A stretch of DNA of 64,000 nucleotides from UBA10324 sp038326325. Lineage in GTDB: Bacteria; Bacteroidota; Bacteroidia; Chitinophagales; UBA10324. The notes beneath the pieces are model-generated. The model ran no database searches, was not told where the DNA came from, and saw nothing but the letters and a program-made list of their open reading frames with translations. Both the position numbers and the translations under genes were made by a program. Positions 28,051-37,133 of this stretch are shown piece after piece; positions within the stretch are counted from its first letter, which is position 1, and every line of letters starts with the position of its first letter. Where the stretch lies: NCBI GenBank assembly GCA_038326325.1, contig JBBQJW010000009.1, positions 1 to 64,000 of the forward strand, given 5' to 3'.

Positions 28051-30003
28051 ATGAAAAAAATATTTAAATCATCCGTATTAAAGTCCTTTCCCTTTGGGAA
28101 AGGATTTAGGATTGGGCTTCTGTTAATTATTTTTTCTGTTACACTTTGTAAAGCGCAGTGGGTGACGATACCGGATGCGAATTTCAGAAACTGGTTGAAT
28201 GCTCATGGTTATGCTTCTTGCATGAATGGAACTTTGATGGATACAACTTGTAGTTCGATCGTGAATGCAGCATCAGTTGATTGTAACTTCCAGAATATTT
28301 CTGACTTAACTGGAATACAATATTTTAATTCACTAACTTATCTTAATTGCAGTTATAATCTGTTGGACGATCCATTTCCAATTCTATCAAATTCATTACA
28401 AACTTTACACTGTGAGGGAAATCTGTTTCATAGTATCTACTACCTTCCCCCTTTTATTCATTACCTATTTTGTTCCTCTAATAATTTACAGATATTACCT
28501 GCTCCTCTGCCAACTCAATTAATTGAGATTGATATGAGTCATAATAATTTTAATGATTTAGGAAGTGGTGGAGCGTTAGGAAATTTTCCAACTACATTAA
28601 ACTACTTAGACTGCAGCTATAACCATATAATAGGAATTCTTTCAAGTCTCCCCATTGGTTTAGGTTACATAAACTGCAGTTATAATCAATTAACAAGTTT
28701 GCCCTTTCTGCCAAACGACTTTTACTATTTGGATTGCAGTCATAATCAATTAACAAATTTGCCGACACTACCAATTTGGATAGGCTCTCCTGTTAATGGT
28801 GGGTTTTATCTTAATTGCAGTTTTAATCTATTAACTAATATTCCTCAACTTCCAAATAACTTTTCAAATAACCTAAGTACAACTTACCTTGATTGTAGTC
28901 ATAATTTATTAAATACTTTACCATCGCTCATTGATTCTGTTAAGTATTTAAATTGTTCTTATAATCAATTATCAAATTTACCGCAGTTACCAAATTCAAT
29001 AGCTGAATTTATTATTAATAATAATCCTGCTTTGTCATGTATTCCCTCTTTAAATAACTTCAGTGGATATTCTACAGATTTCAACATCTCTAATACCGGA
29101 ATCACCTGTCTCCCCAATGTAATTCAACACACAGGATACATCGCTGCAATAGATACAATGCCAATATGCTCTTGTGTTTATCCATCAGGTGTAACAGTAT
29201 CAAACATCACAACAAACTCTATTAAAGTTTCGTGGAACACAGAGTGTTGCACTGAGTATCGCATTCAATATAAAGTAACAGGCACCACAACATGGACAAC
29301 AAAAATTGCAGCTCCTCCACTCACTTATAAAACTTTGATTTCATTAACTCCAGGAACTACTTATGATTTAAAAATGAAAGTGAAGTGTACTGATGGAACA
29401 ACTTTTTCGTCGTGGTCCCCTGTGCAAACATTTACAACATCGGTGAGTTGCACGGCGCCAACAAATTTATCAGTAACTAATTTATCGCAAACGCAGGCAA
29501 CAATAAACTGGAATACTGTTACAGGCGCTTACTCTTATAAATTAGTTAGAAGAAAACTCGGAACATCAGCATGGACCACTTCCACCATTTTAGCTCCGAC
29601 AACTTTTAAAATATTAACAGGGCTTACAAACAACACTACTTATCAATATAGATTACAAACCATTTGCAACACATCGGGAACTCCTTCATCATCATGGACA
29701 CCGATAAATACTTTTACTACACCTCTTAGAATGGAAGATGAAAGCAATACTGTAACAGTTTATTTTACCATTTACCCGAATCCTGTTTCACAATTGCTTG
29801 CTGTTACATCTGAGTTTTCTGCAGATGATGTAATTGATATTCAAGATTTATTAGGAAGAACAGTTTTATCAAAACCTGTTGGAAGTGAATTTCTTTCAAA
29901 CAAAATATTAATTGATGTAACAGATTTGCCTTCTGCTTTGTACTTAGTATCTATAAGGAGAAATGATGGCAGAATTTTGGTTAAACAGTTTGTGAAGGAG
30001 TAA
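28051..30003 (+). CDS. LRR and FN3 surface protein with T9SS type A sorting domain
   Basis: A 650-residue secreted protein. The signal peptide is unusually long (residues 1-36) because of an inserted element at 28066-28125. After an N-terminal cap (WVTIPDANFRNWL) come about 10 leucine-rich units of the form LNCSYNQLTSLPxLP (residues 95-330). Two fibronectin type III domains (about 375-460 and 465-550) and a type A sorting tail (IYPNPVSQ to KQFVKE) complete it. It is a paralogue of the gene at 58521-60704. It is probably an adhesive cell-surface protein. Confidence 0.85.
   Translation: MKKIFKSSVLKSFPFGKGFRIGLLLIIFSVTLCKAQWVTIPDANFRNWLNAHGYASCMNGTLMDTTCSSIVNAASVDCNFQNISDLTGIQYFNSLTYLNCSYNLLDDPFPILSNSLQTLHCEGNLFHSIYYLPPFIHYLFCSSNNLQILPAPLPTQLIEIDMSHNNFNDLGSGGALGNFPTTLNYLDCSYNHIIGILSSLPIGLGYINCSYNQLTSLPFLPNDFYYLDCSHNQLTNLPTLPIWIGSPVNGGFYLNCSFNLLTNIPQLPNNFSNNLSTTYLDCSHNLLNTLPSLIDSVKYLNCSYNQLSNLPQLPNSIAEFIINNNPALSCIPSLNNFSGYSTDFNISNTGITCLPNVIQHTGYIAAIDTMPICSCVYPSGVTVSNITTNSIKVSWNTECCTEYRIQYKVTGTTTWTTKIAAPPLTYKTLISLTPGTTYDLKMKVKCTDGTTFSSWSPVQTFTTSVSCTAPTNLSVTNLSQTQATINWNTVTGAYSYKLVRRKLGTSAWTTSTILAPTTFKILTGLTNNTTYQYRLQTICNTSGTPSSSWTPINTFTTPLRMEDESNTVTVYFTIYPNPVSQLLAVTSEFSADDVIDIQDLLGRTVLSKPVGSEFLSNKILIDVTDLPSALYLVSIRRNDGRILVKQFVKE
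28066..28125 (+). repeat. Palindromic element inserted in frame in a signal peptide
   Basis: A perfect 9-base stem TCCTTTCCC/GGGAAAGGA (28084-28104, loop TTT) lies inside the leader coding region and is read as KSFPFGKGF. The paralogue at 60704 has MKKIF followed directly by the hydrophobic core, so this copy is about 16 residues longer exactly here. The CTGTTACACTTTGTAAAG stretch after it is shared by both genes. Confidence 0.65.
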
Positions 30004-30070
30004 AATAAAATCACACTGAGGCACAGAGAAAAAGGAGAAATACATTTCCAAATCAATTCCTTCTGATTTT

Positions 30071-30078
30071 TACTTTTG
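30071..30078 (+). promoter_or_regulatory. -7 box of the GH3-family gene (possibly leaderless)
   Basis: TACTTTTG matches TAnnTTTG exactly and lies four bases before the ATG at 30083. No clear -33 element was seen 19 bases upstream. Confidence 0.55.
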
Positions 30079-30082
30079 CTGC

Positions 30083-31579
30083 ATGAGTATTAAATCATTC
30101 TTTGCTCGCCCTTATGCAAATGTGGTTCATCGGAATATTAAAAAGTGGAGCTTGGATGCTGCGCGCGCGCAGGAGTTTCTGTTACACAAGCTGATTAACA
30201 AAGCGAAGAAAACAGCTTTCGGTAAAGAACATAGCTTCAACGAAATTACTTCGCACGAAGAATTTGTAAAGCGAGTTCCTATTAGAGATTACGAAGCGTT
30301 GCTTCCTTATATCGAACGAATTAAAATGGGAGAGAAAGATGTGTTGTGGCCTGGAGTTCCGGTTTATTTTGCTAAATCATCTGGCACTACTTCGGGTGTA
30401 AAATATATTCCGCTCACGAAGGAATCTATTCCTAATCACATAAACACAGCGCGCAACGCGTTGCTCATGTATATCTCTGAAAACAATTCGGCTTTCATAA
30501 ACGGGAAAATGATTTTTCTTTCAGGCAGTCCCGAGTTAGAAAAGGTAAATGGAATTCTCACGGGGAGATTATCCGGAATTGTGAATCATCATGTGCCGAA
30601 ATATTTAAAAGGAAATCAGCTTCCGACTCTCGCTACAAATTGTATTGACGATTGGGAAAAGAAAGTGGATGCGATTGTGGAAGAAACTTTCGATCAGAAC
30701 ATGACACTTATTAGCGGAATTCCGCCGTGGGTGCAAATGTATTTTGAAAAACTGTTACAGAAGACCGGAAAGAAAACCGTAAAGGAAGTTTTTCCGAATT
30801 TCAATCTGCTGATTTATGGCGGAGTAAATTTTGAACCGTATCGCTCACAGTTGTTCATCACGATAGGCGAGGAGATTGACAGCATAGAAACTTATCCGGC
30901 GTCGGAAGGATTCATCGCCTTTCAGGATTCGCAAAAAGAAAAAGGGTTACTGCTAAATGTTGACTCGGGAATTTTTTTCGAGTTCATTCCTGTAGATGAA
31001 GTGTTAAACGAAAATCCCACACGATTAATGATTCGTGATATTGAGTTGGATAAACAATATGCAGTGGTGATAAACTCCAATGCGGGTTTGTGGGGTTACC
31101 TTATTGGTGACACGGTGAAATTTATTTCGAAAGATCCTTATCGAATTTTAGTGACGGGAAGGATAAAACATTTCATCTCCGCTTTTGGAGAGCATGTGAT
31201 CGCCGAAGAAGTGGAAAGCGCCATGAAACAAGTTTGTGATGAAGAGAAAATCAATGTAGTGGAGTTCACTGTTACACCAGAAGTAAATCCGAAACAGGGA
31301 TTGCCGTATCACGAATGGCTTGTTGAGTTTTCAGAAAATCCCGCTGACATAAATTCTTTTCGGTTGAAGTTGGATGCAGTAATGCAGGACAAAAATATTT
31401 ACTACAAAGATTTAATTGCCGGAAACATTTTGGAACCGTTACACTTAACTGCACTACCAAAAGACTCATTTCGCAATTACATGAAATCGGTCGGCAAACT
31501 TGGCGGTCAAAATAAAGTGCCGCGATTAACTAATGACAGGGTTTTGGCTGAGGCAATATTGAACACCTCATCACTTTAA
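30083..31579 (+). CDS. GH3 auxin-responsive promoter family protein
   Basis: A 498-residue member of the GH3 branch of the acyl-adenylate/firefly luciferase superfamily. The phosphate-binding motif FAKSSGTTSGVKYIPLT lies at about residues 110-126. The middle motif YPASEGFIAFQ and the nucleotide block TGRIKHFISAFGEHV follow. In plants GH3 enzymes join amino acids to jasmonate or auxin. The bacterial versions are common in Bacteroidota, and their substrates are not known. It is cytoplasmic with no signal peptide. Confidence 0.88.
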   Translation: MSIKSFFARPYANVVHRNIKKWSLDAARAQEFLLHKLINKAKKTAFGKEHSFNEITSHEEFVKRVPIRDYEALLPYIERIKMGEKDVLWPGVPVYFAKSSGTTSGVKYIPLTKESIPNHINTARNALLMYISENNSAFINGKMIFLSGSPELEKVNGILTGRLSGIVNHHVPKYLKGNQLPTLATNCIDDWEKKVDAIVEETFDQNMTLISGIPPWVQMYFEKLLQKTGKKTVKEVFPNFNLLIYGGVNFEPYRSQLFITIGEEIDSIETYPASEGFIAFQDSQKEKGLLLNVDSGIFFEFIPVDEVLNENPTRLMIRDIELDKQYAVVINSNAGLWGYLIGDTVKFISKDPYRILVTGRIKHFISAFGEHVIAEEVESAMKQVCDEEKINVVEFTVTPEVNPKQGLPYHEWLVEFSENPADINSFRLKLDAVMQDKNIYYKDLIAGNILEPLHLTALPKDSFRNYMKSVGKLGGQNKVPRLTNDRVLAEAILNTSSL

Positions 31580-31613
31580 AAAATTAAATCTATTTTTCCA
31601 TCTAATTCTTTCC

Positions 31614-31688
31614 AATGAATTAATCTTTCAACTATCGGCTGATAAAAAAACTGTTACACGGAAGCTAATTGTTAAACACCAATTGTAA
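31614..31688 (+). pseudogene. Remnant of a T9SS sorting-domain C-terminus
   Basis: Between the GH3 gene and the next gene, one frame reads NELIFQLSADKK followed by TVTRKLIVKHQL and a TAA stop. The neighbouring gene ends in IYFAQLSSDKR followed by SVTRKLIVQH and a stop. The match covers about 22 residues. It has no start, no upstream domain and no YPNP motif, so it is a stranded tail fragment, either a decayed gene or a partial copy of the neighbour's end. It includes the motif copy at 31652. Confidence 0.65.
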
Positions 31689-31701
31689 AACTTCAACTAA
31701 A

Positions 31702-33378
31702 ATGAAAATAAAATTCTTTCTCCTTTCAATCGTTTTGCTTAATTGTCTTTTTGCGTTAGGGCAATCTCCTGATTGGTCGTGGGCTAAAAAAGCAATCGGA
31801 TCCGGTGATGAAATTGCTAAAGGAATTGTTTCCGACGCTTCAGGAAATGTTTATGTAACAGGAAGCTTCAATAGCGACTCGATCACTTTTGGAAGTATGA
31901 CTTTAACGAATGCCGGAGGCGCTGATATTTTCATTGTAAAATACGACGGCGCCGGGAACGCATTGTGGGCGCACGCCATTGGTGGAAGCGCGAACGACGC
32001 GTCTAACTCAATCGCTATTGATGATACGGGTAATGTATTTATAACCGGATACTTTGTAAGCCCGTCAATTATCTTTGGAAGTGTTACACTAACCAATGCC
32101 GATCCGGTAGATGTTTTTATCGCGAAATATAATTCAGCGGGAAATGCCCAATGGGCGAAAAAAGCGGGAGCGCTTGGCAATGGAACCGCTAACATAAATA
32201 GTTCGTCAATCGCAACAGATCATTCAGGAAATATTTTTATCGCGGGTTGGTTTAACGATCAGTACATCACATTCGGCACTAATACACTGACAAACACTAC
32301 TACCGCGACCTACGATCTGTTTATTGCAAAGTATGATGGAGCGGGAAATACTTTATGGGCTGCAAACCCGAGTGGAACAGGTGACGATTTTGCTAATAGC
32401 ATTGCTGTTGACCCGATAACAAGCGATGTATATATTACAGGAGCTTTCAGTAGTTCAATATTGCAGTTTGATACGAGTACATTAACAAATCTGGGAAGCT
32501 ATGATGTATTGATTGCAAAGTATAGTTCATCAGGTGCTCCATTGTGGGCGCATAGTGGAAGTGGTAATGGAAGTGAAGAAGGATATGGTGTAACAGTAGA
32601 TGCGAATGGAAATGCATTCATCACTGGTTATTTTGCGGGTAGTACCATTTCGTTTTCTGGTACTTCAATCAGTAATACAGGATTGCATAATATTTTCGTT
32701 ACAAAATATTCATCGGCAGGTGGAGTTTCGTGGACGGAAGATTTAGGTGGAAACAACTACGATTATGCGCAAAGCATTACCATTAACGCCGAAGGCAAAT
32801 TGATTTTATGTGGTGGCACGGCAAGCGCTTCTATAAATTTTGGCGGAACAATTTTCACAAATACCTCCGGGGGTGGTGTGAATGATTTATTTGTTGCGCA
32901 ATTAGAACCGCAGTCTGGAAGCGTTGAATGGGCTGCTGTAACAGGCGGAACTGATTATGACCAGGCGACTAAAGCGGTTGGAGATGTATTTGGAAATACT
33001 TATGTAACTGGAACTTTTAAAAGTAGTTCAGTTCCATTCACCTCAACTAATTTGCTATGGGCGGGAGATGTCTCTACTTACGATATTTTTATAGCCAAAC
33101 TAAATACAGCAACCGGAATTGATGAAGCAATAAATGAAAATACATTCTCAATTTATCCAAATCCGAGTGATGAGTTTGCAGTTTGCAATTGGCAATTTTC
33201 TAAATTGAAAAATCAGTTGATAAAAGTTTTTGATGTAACAGGAACAGAAATTTTTTCATCAACTGTATCTACCCTGAACTATAAACTCGAAACACTCAAC
33301 CTTCAAAACGGAATTTATTTTGCTCAACTCTCTTCTGATAAACGAAGTGTTACACGGAAGTTAATTGTTCAACATTAA
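31702..33378 (+). CDS. SBBP-repeat surface protein with T9SS type A sorting domain
   Basis: I chose the ATG at 31702, which starts a signal peptide (MKIKFFLLSIVLLNCLFALGQ). The longer frame opens with TTG at 31669 inside the remnant. The protein has about 558 residues. It carries roughly seven beta-propeller-like SBBP repeats, each with a block like GNVYVTGSFNSDSITFG followed by IFIVKYDGAGNALWA. The tail SIYPNPSDE to RKLIVQH is a type A sorting domain. Expected location is the cell surface; the function is unknown. Confidence 0.85.
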   Translation: MKIKFFLLSIVLLNCLFALGQSPDWSWAKKAIGSGDEIAKGIVSDASGNVYVTGSFNSDSITFGSMTLTNAGGADIFIVKYDGAGNALWAHAIGGSANDASNSIAIDDTGNVFITGYFVSPSIIFGSVTLTNADPVDVFIAKYNSAGNAQWAKKAGALGNGTANINSSSIATDHSGNIFIAGWFNDQYITFGTNTLTNTTTATYDLFIAKYDGAGNTLWAANPSGTGDDFANSIAVDPITSDVYITGAFSSSILQFDTSTLTNLGSYDVLIAKYSSSGAPLWAHSGSGNGSEEGYGVTVDANGNAFITGYFAGSTISFSGTSISNTGLHNIFVTKYSSAGGVSWTEDLGGNNYDYAQSITINAEGKLILCGGTASASINFGGTIFTNTSGGGVNDLFVAQLEPQSGSVEWAAVTGGTDYDQATKAVGDVFGNTYVTGTFKSSSVPFTSTNLLWAGDVSTYDIFIAKLNTATGIDEAINENTFSIYPNPSDEFAVCNWQFSKLKNQLIKVFDVTGTEIFSSTVSTLNYKLETLNLQNGIYFAQLSSDKRSVTRKLIVQH

Positions 33379-33451
33379 ATTTTAAGTCTATGTATAAATT
33401 TTTGATAAAAATTAAATAGTTTACTTTCGAATAAAATTTTTAAAAGGACAA

Positions 33452-33712
33452 ATGGAAGAAGAAAAATCAGAGTGGGTAGTGATAGCGACTTTCGAACAAC
33501 CGACAAAAGCGTATATCGTTCAGGGAATGTTAGAGTCAGAAGGAATTCATTCTGTAATCACCAATGACCACTTGGTCGCCATCATGCCTTTCTTTTCGAA
33601 CACTGTGGGCGGTATAAAACTTCAGGTGAATGTTGAAGACGCTGAACGAGCGATGGAGTTAATAGACAGCGAAGACACTTCAGGAACTGTTACAGGCATG
33701 GAGGAAGAATAA
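33452..33712 (+). CDS. DUF2007 family protein
   Basis: An 86-residue soluble protein. The core VVIATFEQPTKAYIVQGMLESEGI, shown only in this block, and the following GGIKLQVNVEDAERAMELI fit the DUF2007 fold, a small alpha/beta domain related to putative signal-transducing proteins. The tail is acidic. It is located between two T9SS proteins and lacks a signal peptide. The function is unknown. Confidence 0.8.
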   Translation: MEEEKSEWVVIATFEQPTKAYIVQGMLESEGIHSVITNDHLVAIMPFFSNTVGGIKLQVNVEDAERAMELIDSEDTSGTVTGMEEE

Positions 33713-33815
33713 TTCTATTTTCTGAACAAGTAATTATAAATGGATTTAGGTGAATAAATAATTTCAGTCGCACTTTTCTTTTTCTACTTTCATACCCGAC
33801 AAAATTCAAACACAA

Positions 33816-36212
33816 ATGAAAAATTCCCGCGCCTTTTTTCTGCTCGCTGTAATTTCGATTCTCTTTCAAAAAAATAAGTCAAATGCTCAGTGCCCGACCG
33901 GACAAGTACAGGTGATGGTTCAGATTACTTCTGATACATATCCAGGAGAATCGAGTTGGGATTTGAAAGATGTAAACGGTGTTACACTTGCCAATGGCGG
34001 AAGTATTGGTGATACACTTTGTTTTCCAATTAATAACTGTCTGAAGTTTACCATGCACGATTCTTATGGTGATGGTATGTGTTGCAACTATGGCAACGGT
34101 TCTTATAGTGTTTTTCTAAATGGAGTTTTAGTTGTTACGGGTGGAAGTTTTACTTTCAGTGAAACAACATGGTTGAATTGTCCTCCGGGATCAAGTTGCG
34201 GTTCAGCATTCACAGCATTGGAAGCAATACCTTATACAGCAGCGGCTGCAAATACCTGGTACGAATTTTCTCCTGTTGCAAATGGAATGTATGATATCAC
34301 GACTTGCGGATTAAATACATGTGACACAAAAATCTGGGTGTACGACCACTGCAACAATCTCACTTTTGATAATACCAATATCGGGACAGTTTATTACGAT
34401 GATAATGGTTGCGGATATCAGGCTCATGTTTCTGCTGCTTTAGTTGCAGGAAGTATATACTACATCCGCATAGGCGAAACAAACGGTGGGTGTAACGGTG
34501 GCCCGATAAATTGGATAATTAATTACGGAGGGCCAATTGTTGGTTGCATGGATCCACTTGCTTGTAATTATAATCCGAATGCAACTGTATCAGATAACTC
34601 TTGTATTTATCCCGGCGATCCTAATTGTCCTAATGGACCCGACTTAACAGTTGTGCCTATTGATTTTCAGAATTCATTATTCATGGATTCTTTAGTTGCG
34701 AGTAATTGTGCTGTAACAGAAGGATGTCTGACTGGTTATGGTGAGCGTTATATTATTCGCTTTACTACACACATTCAGAATGTAGGAAATCAGGATTACT
34801 TCATTGGTAATCCGACAAATAATCCTAGCCAGTTTGTTTTTGGGCAGTGTCACGGTCACTATCATTATCAGGGTTATGCTGAATATGATTTATATGATAC
34901 AGCGTCGAATCAAATTCCTATCGGATTTAAAAATGGATTTTGTGTTTTGGATTTAGAATGCAGTAACGGCGGAACCGCTCAATATGGTTGCGCTAACATG
35001 GGAATCTCAGTTGGTTGTGGTGATATTTATTCAGCGGGATTGGAATGTCAGTGGATTGATATTTCGGATATTGACACCGGTGATTATGTTCTTGCGATTA
35101 AAGTAAACTGGGATCAATCACCTGATGCTGTCGGTCATTACGAAACTGATTACGCGAACAACTGGGCGCAACAGTGTATTCATGTTTATCGTCAGCCGAA
35201 TGGTCGCCCTAATTTTCATGTTCTTCCAAATTGCAATCCGTATATTGATTGTGCGGGAACACCATATGGAAATGCTTTGCCTGACTGTAACGGTGTCTGT
35301 GGTGGAAATTCAAAACGGGGTGATTTGAATACCGACATGCTTCGCTCATTAACTGATGGCTTGATGTATGTAAATTATATTTTAGGAGATAGTCTCGTGC
35401 CTGCGCCCTGTAATGATTTGAACGGAGATTTTGATATTGATGTTTACGACGCTGCTCTTTTAACAGGTTGCGCGAACCTAGGAGAAGCGTGGCCGCAACC
35501 ATGGGGAGGCACTCACAATTTCTGTAATTTTCCTACCGGAATGTTAAACATAAACGACACGACTTATCTCAGTATCATCGGTGGAAATGTTATGGATCAT
35601 TATGTGGATATTGGAATTCAAAATCCGGATAACCGTGTTCTCGCTTATCAGTTTTCAATGAAGGGATTGACAATTCAATCTGTTCAGAGTTTGATTAACC
35701 CAGCGACCTATCCAATGACACCTTCTTTCTCCGTCGCGAATAGTTTAATTGTTGGATTAAGTTATGTCGACAGCAGTATCGATAAATCAACCCCCGTTCA
35801 ACCTTTGTGCAGAATTTATTATTCCTCTACTCAAGATACGGTTTGCATCGATAGCATTTATTCAATTGTAAATATCTTGTTTCAGGAAGTGGTTCAGAAA
35901 AAAGGAACTGAATGCATCACTGGAATGATCAGCAGCGCTTCTCCCACGCTTTCTGAAACTGTTACAGCAATGAATGTTTCTCCAAACCCAACCAATGGAA
36001 TATTCGATGTTTCAATTCAATTGCTGAATACGCAAGATGCAGTGATTGAAGTAACGGATGCTCTGGGTAGAATTGTGCTTTCAAATTCATTACAGAATGT
36101 TTTCGGAAAAACTGTTACACTCTCGCTTCAGAATTATCCTGAAGGAGTTTACTTTGTAAACCTTCATACACAAAATGAGGTTCTTACACGCCGAGTAGTG
36201 CTAATAAACTAA
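33816..36212 (+). CDS. Lysyl oxidase-domain surface protein with T9SS type A sorting domain
   Basis: A 798-residue secreted protein with these parts in order. Signal peptide (1-24). A beta domain with DSYGDGMCCNYGNG. A carbohydrate-binding-like segment (130-240). A Cys-rich GCMDPLACNYNPNA unit near 245. A lysyl oxidase catalytic domain at about 270-460. A dockerin-like DLNTD/DLNGDFDIDVYD part near 510-550. A type A sorting tail (NVSPNPTNG to VVLIN). The copper motif C345-H-G-H-Y-H350, the quinone lysine K372 (GFKNGFC) and the quinone tyrosine Y405 (GCGDIY) are all present, and the Cys spacing matches animal LOX. It is predicted to oxidise lysine side chains outside the cell. Confidence 0.88.
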   Translation: MKNSRAFFLLAVISILFQKNKSNAQCPTGQVQVMVQITSDTYPGESSWDLKDVNGVTLANGGSIGDTLCFPINNCLKFTMHDSYGDGMCCNYGNGSYSVFLNGVLVVTGGSFTFSETTWLNCPPGSSCGSAFTALEAIPYTAAAANTWYEFSPVANGMYDITTCGLNTCDTKIWVYDHCNNLTFDNTNIGTVYYDDNGCGYQAHVSAALVAGSIYYIRIGETNGGCNGGPINWIINYGGPIVGCMDPLACNYNPNATVSDNSCIYPGDPNCPNGPDLTVVPIDFQNSLFMDSLVASNCAVTEGCLTGYGERYIIRFTTHIQNVGNQDYFIGNPTNNPSQFVFGQCHGHYHYQGYAEYDLYDTASNQIPIGFKNGFCVLDLECSNGGTAQYGCANMGISVGCGDIYSAGLECQWIDISDIDTGDYVLAIKVNWDQSPDAVGHYETDYANNWAQQCIHVYRQPNGRPNFHVLPNCNPYIDCAGTPYGNALPDCNGVCGGNSKRGDLNTDMLRSLTDGLMYVNYILGDSLVPAPCNDLNGDFDIDVYDAALLTGCANLGEAWPQPWGGTHNFCNFPTGMLNINDTTYLSIIGGNVMDHYVDIGIQNPDNRVLAYQFSMKGLTIQSVQSLINPATYPMTPSFSVANSLIVGLSYVDSSIDKSTPVQPLCRIYYSSTQDTVCIDSIYSIVNILFQEVVQKKGTECITGMISSASPTLSETVTAMNVSPNPTNGIFDVSIQLLNTQDAVIEVTDALGRIVLSNSLQNVFGKTVTLSLQNYPEGVYFVNLHTQNEVLTRRVVLIN

Positions 36213-36230
36213 TCTTGATAAAACACTAAA

Positions 36231-36267
36231 GCCACGATGGTTTCGTTATAACTATCGGGGTTTTTTA
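36231..36267 (+). terminator. Rho-independent terminator
   Basis: The arms CCACGATGGTT and AACTATCGGGG pair with G-U wobbles around TCGTTAT-like loop bases. A T-run follows. It ends the lysyl oxidase gene. Confidence 0.65.
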
Positions 36268-36309
36268 TTTTTACAAACTGAAAGTTAATCACACAACAAA
36301 TATGAAATC

Positions 36310-37056
36310 ATGAATAGACTAAATTCAATTTTCATTTCTATCATATTGTTATTTTCAATCCAACAAAAAACTTTTGCGCAGCAGTTTGAAGCTCACAGCG
36401 CCAGCTATAAAGACTTCAGTAGCGGACAATCACATATTGAGGAAACTACTTTTGAATTCGACAGCACAAGTTTTAGTATGCACATGGGCGAAATGAATTT
36501 GTATTTTGGCTTGGTGGATATGGTTGGTGCAGGAGCAAACAGAAATTACAGGTTGCTTGATAAGAATGATGACACTGTATATGTAACATTTAATCCTCGT
36601 GTAAAATATATTGATTACAAATTGAAGACTTACTATCTCCGTTACATTTTAGATAAGGTGAAAGAAATAAAACCAGAAGTGATTGATACTACTCCGCCAA
36701 AATTAGATTCACTTGGAAATGCAATTATAGTTGAAGACACAACCATTTATGAAGATGTTGAAACAATGCCAGAGTATCCGGATGGCAAAGGTGCAATGAC
36801 TCAATTTCTTAATGTGAATGTTAAAGTGCCAAAAGAAGCAGTTAAAAATAAAGTACACGGTTTTGTGAAGATGATGGCAGTAGTTGAGAAGGATGGAACA
36901 CTCAGTAATATTCTTGTAAAAAGTGATTGTGGTTACGGTTGCGGTGATGAAGCAATTCGTGCTGTGAAAACAATGCCTGCCTGGTCTCCAGGGGAAAACA
37001 AAGGGGAAGTCGTGCGTGTAACAGTAGAGTTTCTTGTACCGTTTATGGCTAAATAG
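36310..37056 (+). CDS. TonB C-terminal domain protein
   Basis: A 248-residue protein with a cleavable-looking signal peptide (MNRLNSIFISIILLFSIQQKTFAQ). The last 90 residues match the TonB C-terminal domain (VHGFVKMMAVVEKDGTLSNI, then CGDEAIRAVKTMPAWSPGENKG and VEFLVPF). It lacks the Pro-rich linker and membrane anchor of a classic TonB, so it is probably a periplasmic TonB-like protein rather than an energy transducer. The first 150 residues are not recognisable. Confidence 0.78.
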   Translation: MNRLNSIFISIILLFSIQQKTFAQQFEAHSASYKDFSSGQSHIEETTFEFDSTSFSMHMGEMNLYFGLVDMVGAGANRNYRLLDKNDDTVYVTFNPRVKYIDYKLKTYYLRYILDKVKEIKPEVIDTTPPKLDSLGNAIIVEDTTIYEDVETMPEYPDGKGAMTQFLNVNVKVPKEAVKNKVHGFVKMMAVVEKDGTLSNILVKSDCGYGCGDEAIRAVKTMPAWSPGENKGEVVRVTVEFLVPFMAK

Positions 37057-37059
37057 TTT

Positions 37060-37104
37060 CACGCAAAGTTAGCAAAAGAGCAAAGACGCAATGTCTTTTT
37101 TTAT
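37060..37104. terminator. Repeat phrase with weak terminator hairpin
   Basis: The intergenic phrase CACGCAAAGTTAGCAAAAGA belongs to the same loose repeat type as 11365-11520. Its end forms AAAGAC-GCAAT-GTCTTT with a T-run, between two convergent genes. Confidence 0.45.
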
Positions 37105-37133
37105 CTACCGAAATAGTTTATTTATAAAAACTG

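Noticed and set aside
28320..29000. Tandem DNA repeats in the LRR gene as a CRISPR or satellite array
   Set aside because: The repeats are degenerate, keep the reading frame and encode LRR units of 20-30 residues.
31669..31701. A TTG start for the SBBP protein at 31669
   Set aside because: These codons belong to the remnant tail region and precede the signal peptide that starts at ATG 31702.
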